A DNA stretch of 55,516 bases from an uncultured Pelagibacteraceae bacterium (GCA_902566805.1 CACFKJ010000002.1:1-55516); one strand, 5' to 3'. Shown: positions 1 through 7,742, counted from the first letter of the stretch. Notes: a model not told the origin generated them from the sequence alone. Program-made: numbers and translations.

Positions 1-208
1 TTGATTTTGAAACCATCATATCTGGATCATCAACTATGAAATGTCCATAATCATGTAGCAAACAAGCACAAACAAGTGAGTTTGATGAATTATTTTTTTC
101 AGCTAACATTGCAGTTTGCAACATATGTTCAGACATAGTAACTTTCTCTCCAATATAAAGTTTATTATTGTTTTCAAAATTATAAATTATTTTATTTATT
201 ATACTCAT
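1..208 (-). CDS. HD-domain oxygenase, PhnZ/TmpB-like (N-terminal part, cut by window edge)
   Basis: The first 69 residues are visible, starting at ATG 208; the rest lies outside the window. The fragment shows Y18-x-x-E21, H28 and H52-D53 followed by G-H. As recalled, the non-haem di-iron oxygenase PhnZ uses Y24, E27, H34, H58 and D59, so the intervals (3, 7 and 24 residues) are identical. PhnZ and TmpB cleave the C-P bond of 1-hydroxyphosphonates, releasing phosphate. It is the last visible gene of an operon that begins with a TmpA-like dioxygenase, the usual partner of this family. C-P cleavage is inferred from motif spacing plus context. The substrate is not known, and other HD hydrolases share part of the motif. 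Confidence 0.72.
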   Translation of the reverse strand, partial: MSIINKIIYNFENNNKLYIGEKVTMSEHMLQTAMLAEKNNSSNSLVCACLLHDYGHFIVDDPDMMVSKS

Positions 209-303
209 TCAAATTAACCTATTGATCCAAGTATTGGAAAATATTCTAAAATATAGGTGATTTTAAAGAGTTATTAAACTCTCAGTTAATAACATAATAA
301 ATA

Positions 304-1167
304 TTATTTATTTGTTTTTGGTTTATTAAACACTATTAGTACAACACCAATAATGATAACAATCCCCCCAATAAATAACTCTTTGGTAGGTTCTTCGCCT
401 AAAAGGAAAATTGCAGCTAACAAACCTGTGGGAGGTATTCCCATAGTAACTATCGGTAATACTTTATATAATGGGTTATTTTTCAATACATAATAGAAGC
501 AACCATAAGTAATAGGCTGCATAATAAATCCTAGATAAATTGCTATAAGCCAGCTTTCAAGGTTTGCATTTTTAAAGTATTGAATTGTGTTTCCATCAAA
601 TACAGCCGAAAGTCCTATTAATATAGGGCCAGAAAATAATCCTAACCATGCAACTAAAGCTAATGGATTAACTTTTTTACTCAAAGGTTTTACAAGAACT
701 TGCCCTAAAGCCCACACACCTGATCCTATTATTACTAAAGTTACACCTACAAACTTACCATCTAAATTAGGTGAACCAGTTAAAATAAAAACACCAATAA
801 ACGCAATACTAATTCCAATTATGCTTCTAATAGTTGGTTTTTCTTTGAGCATAAAATATGCAAATACTACACCGAAAGGAACTTCTGTTTGAACAAGTAG
901 AACAGCTGCTGAAGCATCAATCAAACTTAATCCTGTGTATGTAATACTATATTGAAGTGTATTCGCTATTAGCGATGCAAAAAAAATTCGTTTAAGAAAT
1001 TTTTTTGGTATCGGAAACCACCAAATCAAAAGCAATGCTACAAAAGTAAATCTTAACCCCATTAGTAAAAATGGAGGAAGATATTCCATTGCTGGTTTTG
1101 CTATAACAAAACCAAATCCTAAAAAAATAGGAACTAGAGCAGCAATTAAACTATCACGAAGACTCAA
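304..1167 (-). CDS. EamA (DMT) family permease
   Basis: This 287-residue protein is almost entirely hydrophobic, with about ten predicted membrane segments in two repeats of five, as in the EamA/RhaT drug-metabolite transporter family. The second repeat begins near residue 145. The reading frame opens with TTG at 1167; the next in-frame Met would remove the first membrane segment, so TTG is preferred. It lies 17 bases after the GBBH-like dioxygenase and upstream of the HD oxygenase, so it may import or export the substrate of that pair. The family assignment is firm; the substrate is inferred from position only. Confidence 0.85.
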   Translation of the reverse strand: MSLRDSLIAALVPIFLGFGFVIAKPAMEYLPPFLLMGLRFTFVALLLIWWFPIPKKFLKRIFFASLIANTLQYSITYTGLSLIDASAAVLLVQTEVPFGVVFAYFMLKEKPTIRSIIGISIAFIGVFILTGSPNLDGKFVGVTLVIIGSGVWALGQVLVKPLSKKVNPLALVAWLGLFSGPILIGLSAVFDGNTIQYFKNANLESWLIAIYLGFIMQPITYGCFYYVLKNNPLYKVLPIVTMGIPPTGLLAAIFLLGEEPTKELFIGGIVIIIGVVLIVFNKPKTNK

Positions 1168-1184
1168 AAAATTGTTCTCATATA

Positions 1185-2288
1185 TTAGAGATTAAATTTT
1201 CTTTTCAAATGTCTTAATTTACCTTCAGTACTATCAAAATCTATATAACAACCTTGTAAAAATCTATTTCCTTCACTTGGATCAAATTTTGTTCTTCCAT
1301 GTAAAACTCTATAGTTATCCATCATCATTAAATCTTTTGGTTCTAATCTGAATTCTATTCTATTTTTTTCATTGTTATATAAATCGGATAATTTTTTTCT
1401 CGCTTTATAATATAAATCAAGTTTGTTTTTTTCTAATACAGGAACATAGTCCAATCTTGGACTAAATCTAACTTGTTTGAATTCTTTATTTTCATCTAAA
1501 TGAATTAATTCAGACCAATCTTCTAAAACAACATTTTTATCAGTAAACTTAAATCTAACTTTTACTTCAGAAAGAATTTTGTAAGCCTCAGGATCCTCTA
1601 TTTTGAGATTTTCTGTAACAGTATATCCATCTACTAATGTTGAGAAACCTCCACTTACCTCATTTTCAATACAATGAAGAAGTTGAATACATGGTACTGG
1701 ATTTCTGTAAGGGTTATCAGTATGTGGACTCAAATGTAAAGTTGTATATGCTAAATCATTTGGATTAGATTTTGATTTAACATTAAAATGTTCTCCAAAA
1801 TTTGTTCTTCTTACACTGCCTATTGAGTTTGCAAATTTAACAATAAAATTATCATTTGTAGGTACATTTTTTATAATTACAAATCCATATTTGTAAAAAG
1901 AAACTAATAACTCATACATTTCTTTAGTTTCAAAAAAATTCTCTTCGAATGTAAAATTTTTTACATTTTTTAAATTTGAATTCCATTTAATTTTATTTAT
2001 TGATTTTATTACAGTATCTTTATTTGAAAATTCAGTAGCTAGTTTTTCTAAATTTATTCTTGAGCTTGCTCCATCATTGAAGTTAATTTCAATAAAACCA
2101 TCACTAATTTTTGCTTTCTCTATTTCTATTTCACAGTTCATAGCTGATGGATCAAACAATCTTTGTTGTGTTCCTTTATCTAAAAACTCTTCCCCGTCTA
2201 ATCTTTCCCTTAGCCAAAAAGGATGAATTTCTTCATTACTATTTCCGTTATTTAAATAAATCTTGTTATTAATTAGTTCAATTTTCAT
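1185..2288 (-). CDS. Fe(II)/2-oxoglutarate dioxygenase, GBBH/TmpA-like
   Basis: The 367-residue protein has the gamma-butyrobetaine hydroxylase layout: a small N-terminal DUF971-like domain (about 1-95) and a TauD-type double-stranded beta-helix. The iron site is visible as H189-T-D191 and distal H330, with R342 in NRFLQG for 2-oxoglutarate. The region HTDNPYRNPVP is typical of GBBH, trimethyllysine dioxygenase and TmpA. The cysteine cluster that binds zinc in the GBBH N-terminal domain is absent (only C52). It is the first gene of an operon with a permease and a PhnZ/TmpB-like HD protein. That context favours hydroxylation of a (methylated) aminophosphonate over carnitine synthesis, but the substrate is unproven. 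Confidence 0.85.
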   Translation of the reverse strand: MKIELINNKIYLNNGNSNEEIHPFWLRERLDGEEFLDKGTQQRLFDPSAMNCEIEIEKAKISDGFIEINFNDGASSRINLEKLATEFSNKDTVIKSINKIKWNSNLKNVKNFTFEENFFETKEMYELLVSFYKYGFVIIKNVPTNDNFIVKFANSIGSVRRTNFGEHFNVKSKSNPNDLAYTTLHLSPHTDNPYRNPVPCIQLLHCIENEVSGGFSTLVDGYTVTENLKIEDPEAYKILSEVKVRFKFTDKNVVLEDWSELIHLDENKEFKQVRFSPRLDYVPVLEKNKLDLYYKARKKLSDLYNNEKNRIEFRLEPKDLMMMDNYRVLHGRTKFDPSEGNRFLQGCYIDFDSTEGKLRHLKRKFNL

Positions 2289-2365
2289 AGACTTTTTTGA
2301 GGATTATTTAAAATTAAGGTTTAATCAAGATAAATAAGATAGTAATTTGACAAAAAATTAATTCA

Positions 2366-3160
2366 ATGGAAACCAAAAAATACAGAATTTATTACAGTTT
2401 TTTGAACAAACTTGCCGCAGAGCTTACGAACTTTTACTTTAAAAAAATTAATAAAAAATTTTCAGTAAAAAATAAGCACAAAGGCAAAGGATATGACCCA
2501 GTTACCAGCTCAGACAAAGCATTTGAAATGTTTATTCGTTCAAAAATATTAAAAAAATTTCCTGACCACCAAATAATAGGTGAAGAATTTGGACAAAAAA
2601 AAAGTAAAAGTGAGTATTCTTGGGTTATAGATCCGATAGATGGTACAAGATCTTATGTAATTGGAAATCCAACATGGAGTAATTTAATTTCATTAAACTT
2701 TAAAGGCAATCCTATAATGGGATTAGCAAACTTTCCGATGCTTAATAAATATTATTTAAACTTTAATGATAAAATTGCTTACGTTGTTGAAAATAAAAAA
2801 AAGAGAAGAATAAAAGTAAATAAAAAAATTCCTTTTAGTCAAATAAAAGTTTCTGGTGCATTTCATGGCTGGCTTCCATTTAAAAAACAAATGAAAATAC
2901 CTAAAATATTAAAACTAATGAGATTTAAATGCCCCGACTCTTTAAGCTACGCTTTATTGGCCGAAGGAAGAGTGGATATTGTTATACAATGTGCAAATAA
3001 AATTTGGGACATTCATCCAATAATTCCAATAGTTAAAGCTGCAGGAGGAATAATTAGCACATGGGATAATAGAGATGCGATTCATGCAGGTAACGTTTTA
3101 GTTTCTAACAATATTTCAAATCACAAAAAAATAATTAAACTTTTAAAACCAGCTTTATAA
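2366..3160 (+). CDS. hisN: Histidinol-phosphatase of the IMPase superfamily (HisN-like)
   Basis: The 264-residue protein carries inositol-monophosphatase metal motifs: GEEFG (E73), DPIDGT (D89, D92) and WDIHP (D215). DPIDGTRSYVIGNPTW and IPIVKAAGGIISTWD resemble the HisN branch (histidinol phosphate to histidinol) more than IMPase or CysQ. A separate CysQ-like paralogue sits at 33457-34227, so the two probably differ in substrate. hisI is also in this window but not adjacent. The gene heads a short plus-strand run divergent from the dioxygenase operon. HisN is the best guess; another sugar-phosphate phosphatase is possible. Confidence 0.75.
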   Translation: METKKYRIYYSFLNKLAAELTNFYFKKINKKFSVKNKHKGKGYDPVTSSDKAFEMFIRSKILKKFPDHQIIGEEFGQKKSKSEYSWVIDPIDGTRSYVIGNPTWSNLISLNFKGNPIMGLANFPMLNKYYLNFNDKIAYVVENKKKRRIKVNKKIPFSQIKVSGAFHGWLPFKKQMKIPKILKLMRFKCPDSLSYALLAEGRVDIVIQCANKIWDIHPIIPIVKAAGGIISTWDNRDAIHAGNVLVSNNISNHKKIIKLLKPAL

Positions 3161-3173
3161 ATATTTAATTGTT

Positions 3174-3902
3174 ATGAGAATATTAATTCTACAACATATC
3201 AAAATAGAAGATCCTGGTTTTATAAAAGATTTAATGATTAAAGATGGAGCTGAACTAACCACAATAGAACTTGATGAAGGAGAAAAAATTCCAACTGATG
3301 TTTCAAAATTTGATGCTATGTTTTGTATGGGTGGACCCATGGATACATGGATGGAAAAAGAACATCCATGGCTAGTTAGTGAAAAAAAAGCAATAAAAGA
3401 ATTTGTTGTTAATTTAAAAAAACCATATTTAGGTTTTTGTCTTGGTTGCCAGTTACTAGGTGAGGTAGTTGGAGGAAAAGTTGTAAAGTCAAAAAATCCA
3501 GAAATAGGCATGTTAAATATTAATTTTTCTGAAAATAAAAATACTGATCCTTTATTTTCAAAATTTCCTGAAAAAATTACTTCTTTGCAGTGGCACTCAT
3601 ATGAAGTTCAAGACTTAGAAAATAATAAAGACATAACCCTTTTAGCTTCTTCTCCAGAAACCAAATATCAGATATTCAAATATCAAAATCATGCTTATGG
3701 AATACAATTTCATATAGAGGTTAAAGACACTACTGTTAATGATTGGGGCTGTGTTCCAGAGTATAAAGCAGCATTAGAAAACCAATTAGGAGAGGGAGCG
3801 CTCGAGAAATTTGATAAAGCTGCACAAGAAAATATGCAAAAAATGAATAATTATTCTAAAATTTTGTATTCAAATTTTAAAAGTGATATTTTAAAAAAAT
3901 AA
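3174..3902 (+). CDS. Class I glutamine amidotransferase-like protein
   Basis: This 242-residue GATase1 domain has a full triad: nucleophile C89 in GFCLGCQ, and H180 with E182 in QFHIEV. The oxyanion-loop segment CMGGPMD is also present. It resembles stand-alone GMP-synthase-type amidotransferase proteins (COG0518), which often act on gamma-glutamyl conjugates or feed unknown synthetases. No synthetase domain is fused. It begins 13 bases after the HisN-like gene and is followed by an AhpD-like gene 11 bases on, so the three are probably co-transcribed. The substrate cannot be told from sequence. Confidence 0.82.
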   Translation: MRILILQHIKIEDPGFIKDLMIKDGAELTTIELDEGEKIPTDVSKFDAMFCMGGPMDTWMEKEHPWLVSEKKAIKEFVVNLKKPYLGFCLGCQLLGEVVGGKVVKSKNPEIGMLNINFSENKNTDPLFSKFPEKITSLQWHSYEVQDLENNKDITLLASSPETKYQIFKYQNHAYGIQFHIEVKDTTVNDWGCVPEYKAALENQLGEGALEKFDKAAQENMQKMNNYSKILYSNFKSDILKK

Positions 3903-3913
3903 TAGGAGGAAAA

Positions 3914-4306
3914 ATGCCAATATTTAAACCAATATCAGAAAATAATGCTTCAGGAAAAGTTAAAGAAATTTTTGAAGAAATTAAAAGAGTAAGAAAAATC
4001 ACAGAAGTTCCAAATTTTTGGAAATATATTGCAAACAATCCAGAAACTTTAGAGAGAACATGGAATTCATTAAAGCAAGTTATGAAAGCAGGTGCACTAG
4101 ATGCTGTAACAAAAGAATTAATATATGTTGCAGTTTCTATGACTAATAGTTGTGAGTATTGTACTAAATCTCATACTTTTGCTGCTAAAAAAAAAGGAGC
4201 AACAGATGAGATGATTAAAGAGATGATTGATGTAATGGGAATTGCTAATCAGAATAATAAATTAGTAGAAGCATATGGTGTTGAAGTAGATCAAATTTAT
4301 AAATAA
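3914..4306 (+). CDS. AhpD-like / carboxymuconolactone decarboxylase family protein
   Basis: The 130-residue helical protein contains the AhpD redox motif C80-E-Y-C83 with H87 four residues on, the thiol pair and proton relay of alkylhydroperoxidase-type CMD proteins. A strong ribosome site (AGGAGG) sits just ahead of the ATG. It is convergent with the next gene without a gap: its stop abuts the stop of the dehydrogenase at 4307. It is likely a peroxide- or disulfide-handling reductase. The electron donor and substrate are not identifiable. Confidence 0.83.
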   Translation: MPIFKPISENNASGKVKEIFEEIKRVRKITEVPNFWKYIANNPETLERTWNSLKQVMKAGALDAVTKELIYVAVSMTNSCEYCTKSHTFAAKKKGATDEMIKEMIDVMGIANQNNKLVEAYGVEVDQIYK

Positions 4307-5221
4307 TTAATCAATTGGATAATTCCAAGCATCTCCCCCAATAACTTTTGATATTGCTGAGAAATCTTTTATATCATTACCTTCTTCACAAAATTTATTG
4401 TAAATTTCTAAAGCCATTTCCGCAAGGGGTGTAGATGCATTTACTTTTTTTGCACATTCGTTAGCTAATTTTAAATCTTTATTCATCATGCCAGCAGAGA
4501 ACCCTGGTCTATATTTGTTGCTCGATGGTGTGCCTTCAATTAAACCTGGTAAAGGAGGATAAACAGAAATTGGCCAACTATTTCCAGATGCATTTTTCAT
4601 AATTTCATGAACTTTTTTGATATCAATATTTAATCTTTTAGCTAGCATTAGAGATTCAGACGCAGCAATCATTGTAATACCCAAAGACATATTATTACAA
4701 ATTTTTGCACCATTACCACTTCCAAGCTCACCTGCATGAAAAATATTTTTTCCCATTATTTTTAATAATGGTAAAGCATTTTCAAACGCCTCTTTAGTTC
4801 CACCAACCATAATATTTAAAGTTGCTTTTTCAGCACCCATGACACCACCACTAACTGGAGCATCGATCATTTTGATACCTTTTTCAGTGGCTTTCTTTCC
4901 TATTTCGATTGAAGTTTGAATATCAATTGTAGAGCAATCAATAAGAAGACAATTTTTAGAAACTTTATTAATTATACCTTTATCTCCTAAATAAACTTCT
5001 TTTGAGTTTTTTCCCTCAGGTAACATTGTAATTACAGTTTTTACTTCATCTGTAATTAGATTATCTAAATTGGTAACAACATCTAATTTTTTTTCTTTCG
5101 CCTTTTCAATCATTTTGCTTGAAACATCAAAAACTTTAACTTTTTTCCCTGCTTTAACTAAATTTTGGGCCATCGGATTTCCCATATTTCCAACTCCGAT
5201 GAATGCTATTAATCCTGACAT
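4307..5221 (-). CDS. NAD(P)-dependent beta-hydroxyacid dehydrogenase (3-hydroxyisobutyrate dehydrogenase family)
   Basis: This 304-residue protein has the N-terminal Rossmann motif G9-V-G-N-M-G14, the substrate loop DAPVSGG (S124-G126) and catalytic K173 with N177 in GAKICNN, the family signature. Members oxidise 3-hydroxyisobutyrate, tartronate semialdehyde, sulfolactaldehyde or related beta-hydroxyacids. The start is backed by an AGGAGG site a few bases upstream on the minus strand. It is the last gene of a nine-gene run beginning at 7651, separated by 12 bases from the DUF2798 gene. The exact substrate is unknown; MmsB activity is only one possibility. Confidence 0.85.
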   Translation of the reverse strand: MSGLIAFIGVGNMGNPMAQNLVKAGKKVKVFDVSSKMIEKAKEKKLDVVTNLDNLITDEVKTVITMLPEGKNSKEVYLGDKGIINKVSKNCLLIDCSTIDIQTSIEIGKKATEKGIKMIDAPVSGGVMGAEKATLNIMVGGTKEAFENALPLLKIMGKNIFHAGELGSGNGAKICNNMSLGITMIAASESLMLAKRLNIDIKKVHEIMKNASGNSWPISVYPPLPGLIEGTPSSNKYRPGFSAGMMNKDLKLANECAKKVNASTPLAEMALEIYNKFCEEGNDIKDFSAISKVIGGDAWNYPID

Positions 5222-5233
5222 TTTTCCTCCTTT

Positions 5234-5455
5234 TTATTTTGTAATTTTATCGACAAATCTTTTTGCAATAGGTCCTACTAATAAAGAAGTGGCTATTGCA
5301 ATTGGTAAACCAATTGACCAAGCTTTAAAAAATCTTCTTGGGTATTCATTATCCATACCTGTATTTATATAGGTAATTATTAAAGTCATTAATAAACTCA
5401 TTCCAAATCCCATGATTAAAATATAAATTAAATTAGAATATTTTTTTTTGAACAT
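5234..5455 (-). CDS. DUF2798-like small membrane protein
   Basis: The 73-residue protein has two hydrophobic helices (about 9-29 and 47-63). It has the general pattern of DUF2798 proteins: basic start, Met-rich first helix, a FxxAW segment, and a second helix ending in GPxxxR/K. It follows the second SMR gene with a one-base gap, suggesting it works with the SMR pair in the membrane. No biochemical role is known for the family. Confidence 0.7.
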   Translation of the reverse strand: MFKKKYSNLIYILIMGFGMSLLMTLIITYINTGMDNEYPRRFFKAWSIGLPIAIATSLLVGPIAKRFVDKITK

Positions 5456-5456
5456 A

Positions 5457-5792
5457 TTAATTTACTTTGCCTAGTAAATTAACGATAAGGACACCAGCTA
5501 TAATCAATATAATTCCAATTATACCAAACATATTAGGCATTTGATTATATTTAATAATTCCAAAGATTAATATTGAAGCAACAGTAACTGCACTATAAGT
5601 AGCGTAAGCAAAACCAACTGGAATTGCAGACATTCCTTTTGCAAGTGAAAACATGGTTACACACATTAAAAGAATACAAGCTACTGAAGGTGTTAGTTTT
5701 GTAAACCCATCAGAGATTTTTGCAAGACTGTTTGCAATAATTCCACAAGATATTGCAATAAACAAAAAAATATATCCAGTCAGCGGTTTCAT
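5457..5792 (-). CDS. Small multidrug resistance (SMR) family protein, subunit 2 of a pair
   Basis: This 111-residue protein has four membrane helices and aligns end to end with EmrE, including the DGFTKL and AGVLIVNLL segments. At the position of the essential membrane-embedded Glu14 of EmrE it has Gly17 (fixed by K25 matching EmrE K22). It abuts another SMR gene directly, as in paired SMR systems that form heterodimers. Proton-coupled drug export by the usual mechanism is unlikely; a small-metabolite or lipid-related role is possible but unproven. Confidence 0.82.
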   Translation of the reverse strand: MKPLTGYIFLFIAISCGIIANSLAKISDGFTKLTPSVACILLMCVTMFSLAKGMSAIPVGFAYATYSAVTVASILIFGIIKYNQMPNMFGIIGIILIIAGVLIVNLLGKVN

Positions 5793-6128
5793 TTAATTTG
5801 CCTTTCCCAATAAATTGACAATTAAAACACCGGCAATAATTAAAACAAGCCCTAAGATAGTATAAAGATCTGGAATTTGTTTAAACTTATAAATACCTAC
5901 AATTGTGGTTGCCAAAATACACAAACCCGCAAACGAAGCATAGGTTATACCAACAGGAATTGTTTTCATAACAAGCGACAAAGTAAACATACAGCCAACA
6001 ATAGTTACAGCGGTTATTATACTTGGTATTAATAAAGTAAAACCTTGTGCTCCTTTAGCAAATCCATTTGAAGCAGTACCCAAAATAACTGCTATTATCA
6101 ATATTATATAAGCTGAAATATTACCCAC
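5793..6128 (-). CDS. Small multidrug resistance (SMR) family protein, subunit 1 of a pair
   Basis: This protein has 111 residues and four helices, and is clearly a relative of its downstream neighbour (both end in AGVLIVNLLGK plus two or three residues). It too has Gly17 where EmrE has Glu14, so neither member of the pair carries the proton/substrate carboxylate. The stop abuts the next start without a gap, which favours equal synthesis and heterodimer assembly. The gene lies 7 bases after a two-helix membrane protein. Confidence 0.82.
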   Translation of the reverse strand: MGNISAYIILIIAVILGTASNGFAKGAQGFTLLIPSIITAVTIVGCMFTLSLVMKTIPVGITYASFAGLCILATTIVGIYKFKQIPDLYTILGLVLIIAGVLIVNLLGKAN

Positions 6129-6135
6129 TCATTAA

Positions 6136-6354
6136 TTATAAATGAAAAATTAAAAAATAAAAATAAATTATCCATAAAATACAACAAATTAGAGTTGTGA
6201 AAATTATAGTTATTCCAGTTGCTGTATCATTTTTGTGTTTTCTATTTACCTTTTTTCTCCATTGAGTCGGATACAAAGGAAGTGTGAATGCATACACTAT
6301 TAAAAATATATCAAAGGCAGTAACTATTATACTAACAAAAAGTAATTGCTCCAT
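6136..6354 (-). CDS. Small two-helix membrane protein, unknown
   Basis: The 72-residue protein has one hydrophobic helix at each end (about 4-28 and 47-70) joined by a strongly basic loop (RKKVNRKHK). I recognise no family. Spacing of 3 bases from the VOC gene upstream and 7 bases to the first SMR gene places it inside the operon. It may be an accessory of the SMR pair. The call as a real gene rests on operon packing and membrane-protein composition. Confidence 0.65.
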   Translation of the reverse strand: MEQLLFVSIIVTAFDIFLIVYAFTLPLYPTQWRKKVNRKHKNDTATGITIIFTTLICCILWIIYFYFLIFHL

Positions 6355-6357
6355 TAT

Positions 6358-6744
6358 TTATTTGACCAAACATCTAGCTGAAATTTTATTTCCATCAATA
6401 TCTCTTATGTATCCATAATAATTTCCATCTTCTCTTATTCCTGGTTTACCTTCATCAGTAGCTCCATTTTCTAATGCTGATGAATAAAATTTATCTACAG
6501 CTTCTTTTGTTTCGGCAGTCAAGGCAATCATATTACCATTGCCAGCAGTAGAATTTTCATTGTTATATGGTTTAGTAATATAAAACTTCACTTGATCATC
6601 ATCATTTGAATGACCATAACCGATGTATCTGTCTGTAATAGAAACTCTTTTTAATCCAAGATGATTTAATATAGCATCATAAAACTTGCTTGATTTTTCA
6701 AGATCGTTAGTTCCAATCATGACAAAACCAATTACTTTATTCAT
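6358..6744 (-). CDS. VOC superfamily (glyoxalase/bleomycin-resistance-like) protein
   Basis: The 128-residue single-domain protein has the paired beta-alpha-beta-beta-beta modules of the vicinal oxygen chelate fold. The N-terminal strand VIGFVMIGTNDLEKSSKFYD and the closing YYGYIRDIDGNKISA are characteristic. The expected metal-ligand positions are not clearly all His/Glu, so lyase, dioxygenase or binding-protein roles remain open. It sits 2 bases after the SnoaL-like gene in the nine-gene run. Confidence 0.8.
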   Translation of the reverse strand: MNKVIGFVMIGTNDLEKSSKFYDAILNHLGLKRVSITDRYIGYGHSNDDDQVKFYITKPYNNENSTAGNGNMIALTAETKEAVDKFYSSALENGATDEGKPGIREDGNYYGYIRDIDGNKISARCLVK

Positions 6745-6746
6745 TG

Positions 6747-7067
6747 TTACTTTGGCATTGGGGTAGCCCCAGTCTCTAAACTTATTATTTTTCCATCTTT
6801 ATACTTATAAACTGCCATTACAGCCTCAATATTTCCATCATCAAAAGTTACGAATGCATGGTGTATACCAACTTCATTATTTTCATAAAGTACTCTAGTT
6901 TTGTCTTGTTTAATGTCACCACTCATAGCCCATTTAATTATATCTGTTTTACCTAAAGAGTTACCTGATTTATGCATTGTAAATTTAAAATCATCATGCA
7001 AAAGCTCATTCATAGTTGCCTCATCCTTATTTGCTATTGCAGCTGAATATTTTTCTAATATAGACAT
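6747..7067 (-). CDS. SnoaL-like / NTF2-fold protein
   Basis: The 106-residue protein begins with the cone-barrel helix pattern ILEKYSAAIANKDEATMNELLHDDFKF, seen in SnoaL-like isomerases and NTF2-fold proteins, and ends in strands typical of that fold. It starts 3 bases after the DUF1330-like gene. Such small barrels often isomerise or bind small aromatic or oxidised metabolites. The ligand here cannot be inferred from sequence. Confidence 0.75.
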   Translation of the reverse strand: MSILEKYSAAIANKDEATMNELLHDDFKFTMHKSGNSLGKTDIIKWAMSGDIKQDKTRVLYENNEVGIHHAFVTFDDGNIEAVMAVYKYKDGKIISLETGATPMPK

Positions 7068-7070
7068 TTT

Positions 7071-7358
7071 TTATGCTCCTTTAACTATTATAAAATTACC
7101 GACAGAATTATTTAACCGTATCTGTCTTACCGGTTTGTACTCCTCGGAATTGTACCACTCTAAAGCTTTTTCGTAAGAAGGAAATTTAATAACCACAGTT
7201 CTTGGATATTTCCATTCTCCTTCAAAACATTTAAACTCACCACCTCTAACTAAATATTCTCCACCAAATTTCTTAACAATATCTGTAACTTTTGCCAGAT
7301 ACTCTTTGTAGTCTTCTGGGTTTGTTACTTCAATTTGAGTTATTGCGTAACCAGTCAT
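7071..7358 (-). CDS. DUF1330 (dimeric alpha/beta barrel) protein
   Basis: This 95-residue protein matches the DUF1330 pattern: a first strand TGYAITQIEVTNPEDYKEY, a central KFGGEYLVRGGE, and RTVVIKFPSYEKALEWYNSEEYKPVRQIR. The family adopts a ferredoxin-like dimeric barrel; its activity is not established. It lies 2 bases after the first gene of the run. Together with the SnoaL, VOC and upstream proteins it forms a group of four small alpha/beta domains. Confidence 0.85.
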   Translation of the reverse strand: MTGYAITQIEVTNPEDYKEYLAKVTDIVKKFGGEYLVRGGEFKCFEGEWKYPRTVVIKFPSYEKALEWYNSEEYKPVRQIRLNNSVGNFIIVKGA

Positions 7359-7360
7359 TT

Positions 7361-7651
7361 TTATATTTCCATTTTAGTACATTCCCAAACATGCATTTTG
7401 TTTACACACTCATCATAAATTGGTTTTCCAATTGGATTTTTTCCAGACACCATTTCTTTCATTTTTTCCATATTATGAACAAATACTTTAAACATAACAC
7501 CGCTTTTATCTGGCTTTACTGCTCCTATAGTTTTTTCTGGATGAGCTGCTGATTTTCTTACACTCATTCCCTCATCTGATTGCATCCATCCCATAAATTT
7601 TTCAAGTTTTCCTTCTTTTAAATCTACGATCACTAACACTTCTTTTTCCAT
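7361..7651 (-). CDS. Small alpha/beta protein of unknown function, first gene of operon
   Basis: The 96-residue protein appears to alternate strands and helices like a dimeric alpha/beta barrel (strand EVLVIVDLK, helix KLEKFMGWMQ, strand GVMFKVFVHN). I do not recognise a named family with confidence; a DUF3764-like assignment is a guess. It is the promoter-proximal gene of the run down to 4307, with a 20-bp palindrome about 55 bases upstream of its start. Histidine and cysteine residues near the end (HVWEC) might be functional. Confidence 0.65.
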   Translation of the reverse strand: MEKEVLVIVDLKEGKLEKFMGWMQSDEGMSVRKSAAHPEKTIGAVKPDKSGVMFKVFVHNMEKMKEMVSGKNPIGKPIYDECVNKMHVWECTKMEI

Positions 7652-7706
7652 TATTTCTCGCTTTCTTTTTTATATTAAAAATTATTTTATTAATTTTAAT
7701 TTAACA

Positions 7707-7726
7707 ATGTAACAACTTTGTTACAT
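7707..7726. promoter_or_regulatory. Palindrome upstream of the nine-gene operon (candidate operator)
   Basis: ATGTAAC and GTTACAT flank a six-base centre, making a 20-bp near-perfect inverted repeat in the 91-base gap between the cysK stop and the start at 7651. Two-fold symmetry of this size suits a dimeric repressor such as a GntR, TetR or MarR type. It could alternatively be a weak terminator for the cysE-cysK transcript. No candidate regulator gene is adjacent. Confidence 0.45.
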
Positions 7727-7742
7727 AACAGATATGCATTAA

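Noticed and set aside
587..892. 101-codon plus-strand frame inside the EamA gene
   Set aside because: It is antisense to a clear ten-helix permease, has a Pro/Asn-rich sequence with no domain, and is a codon-bias shadow.
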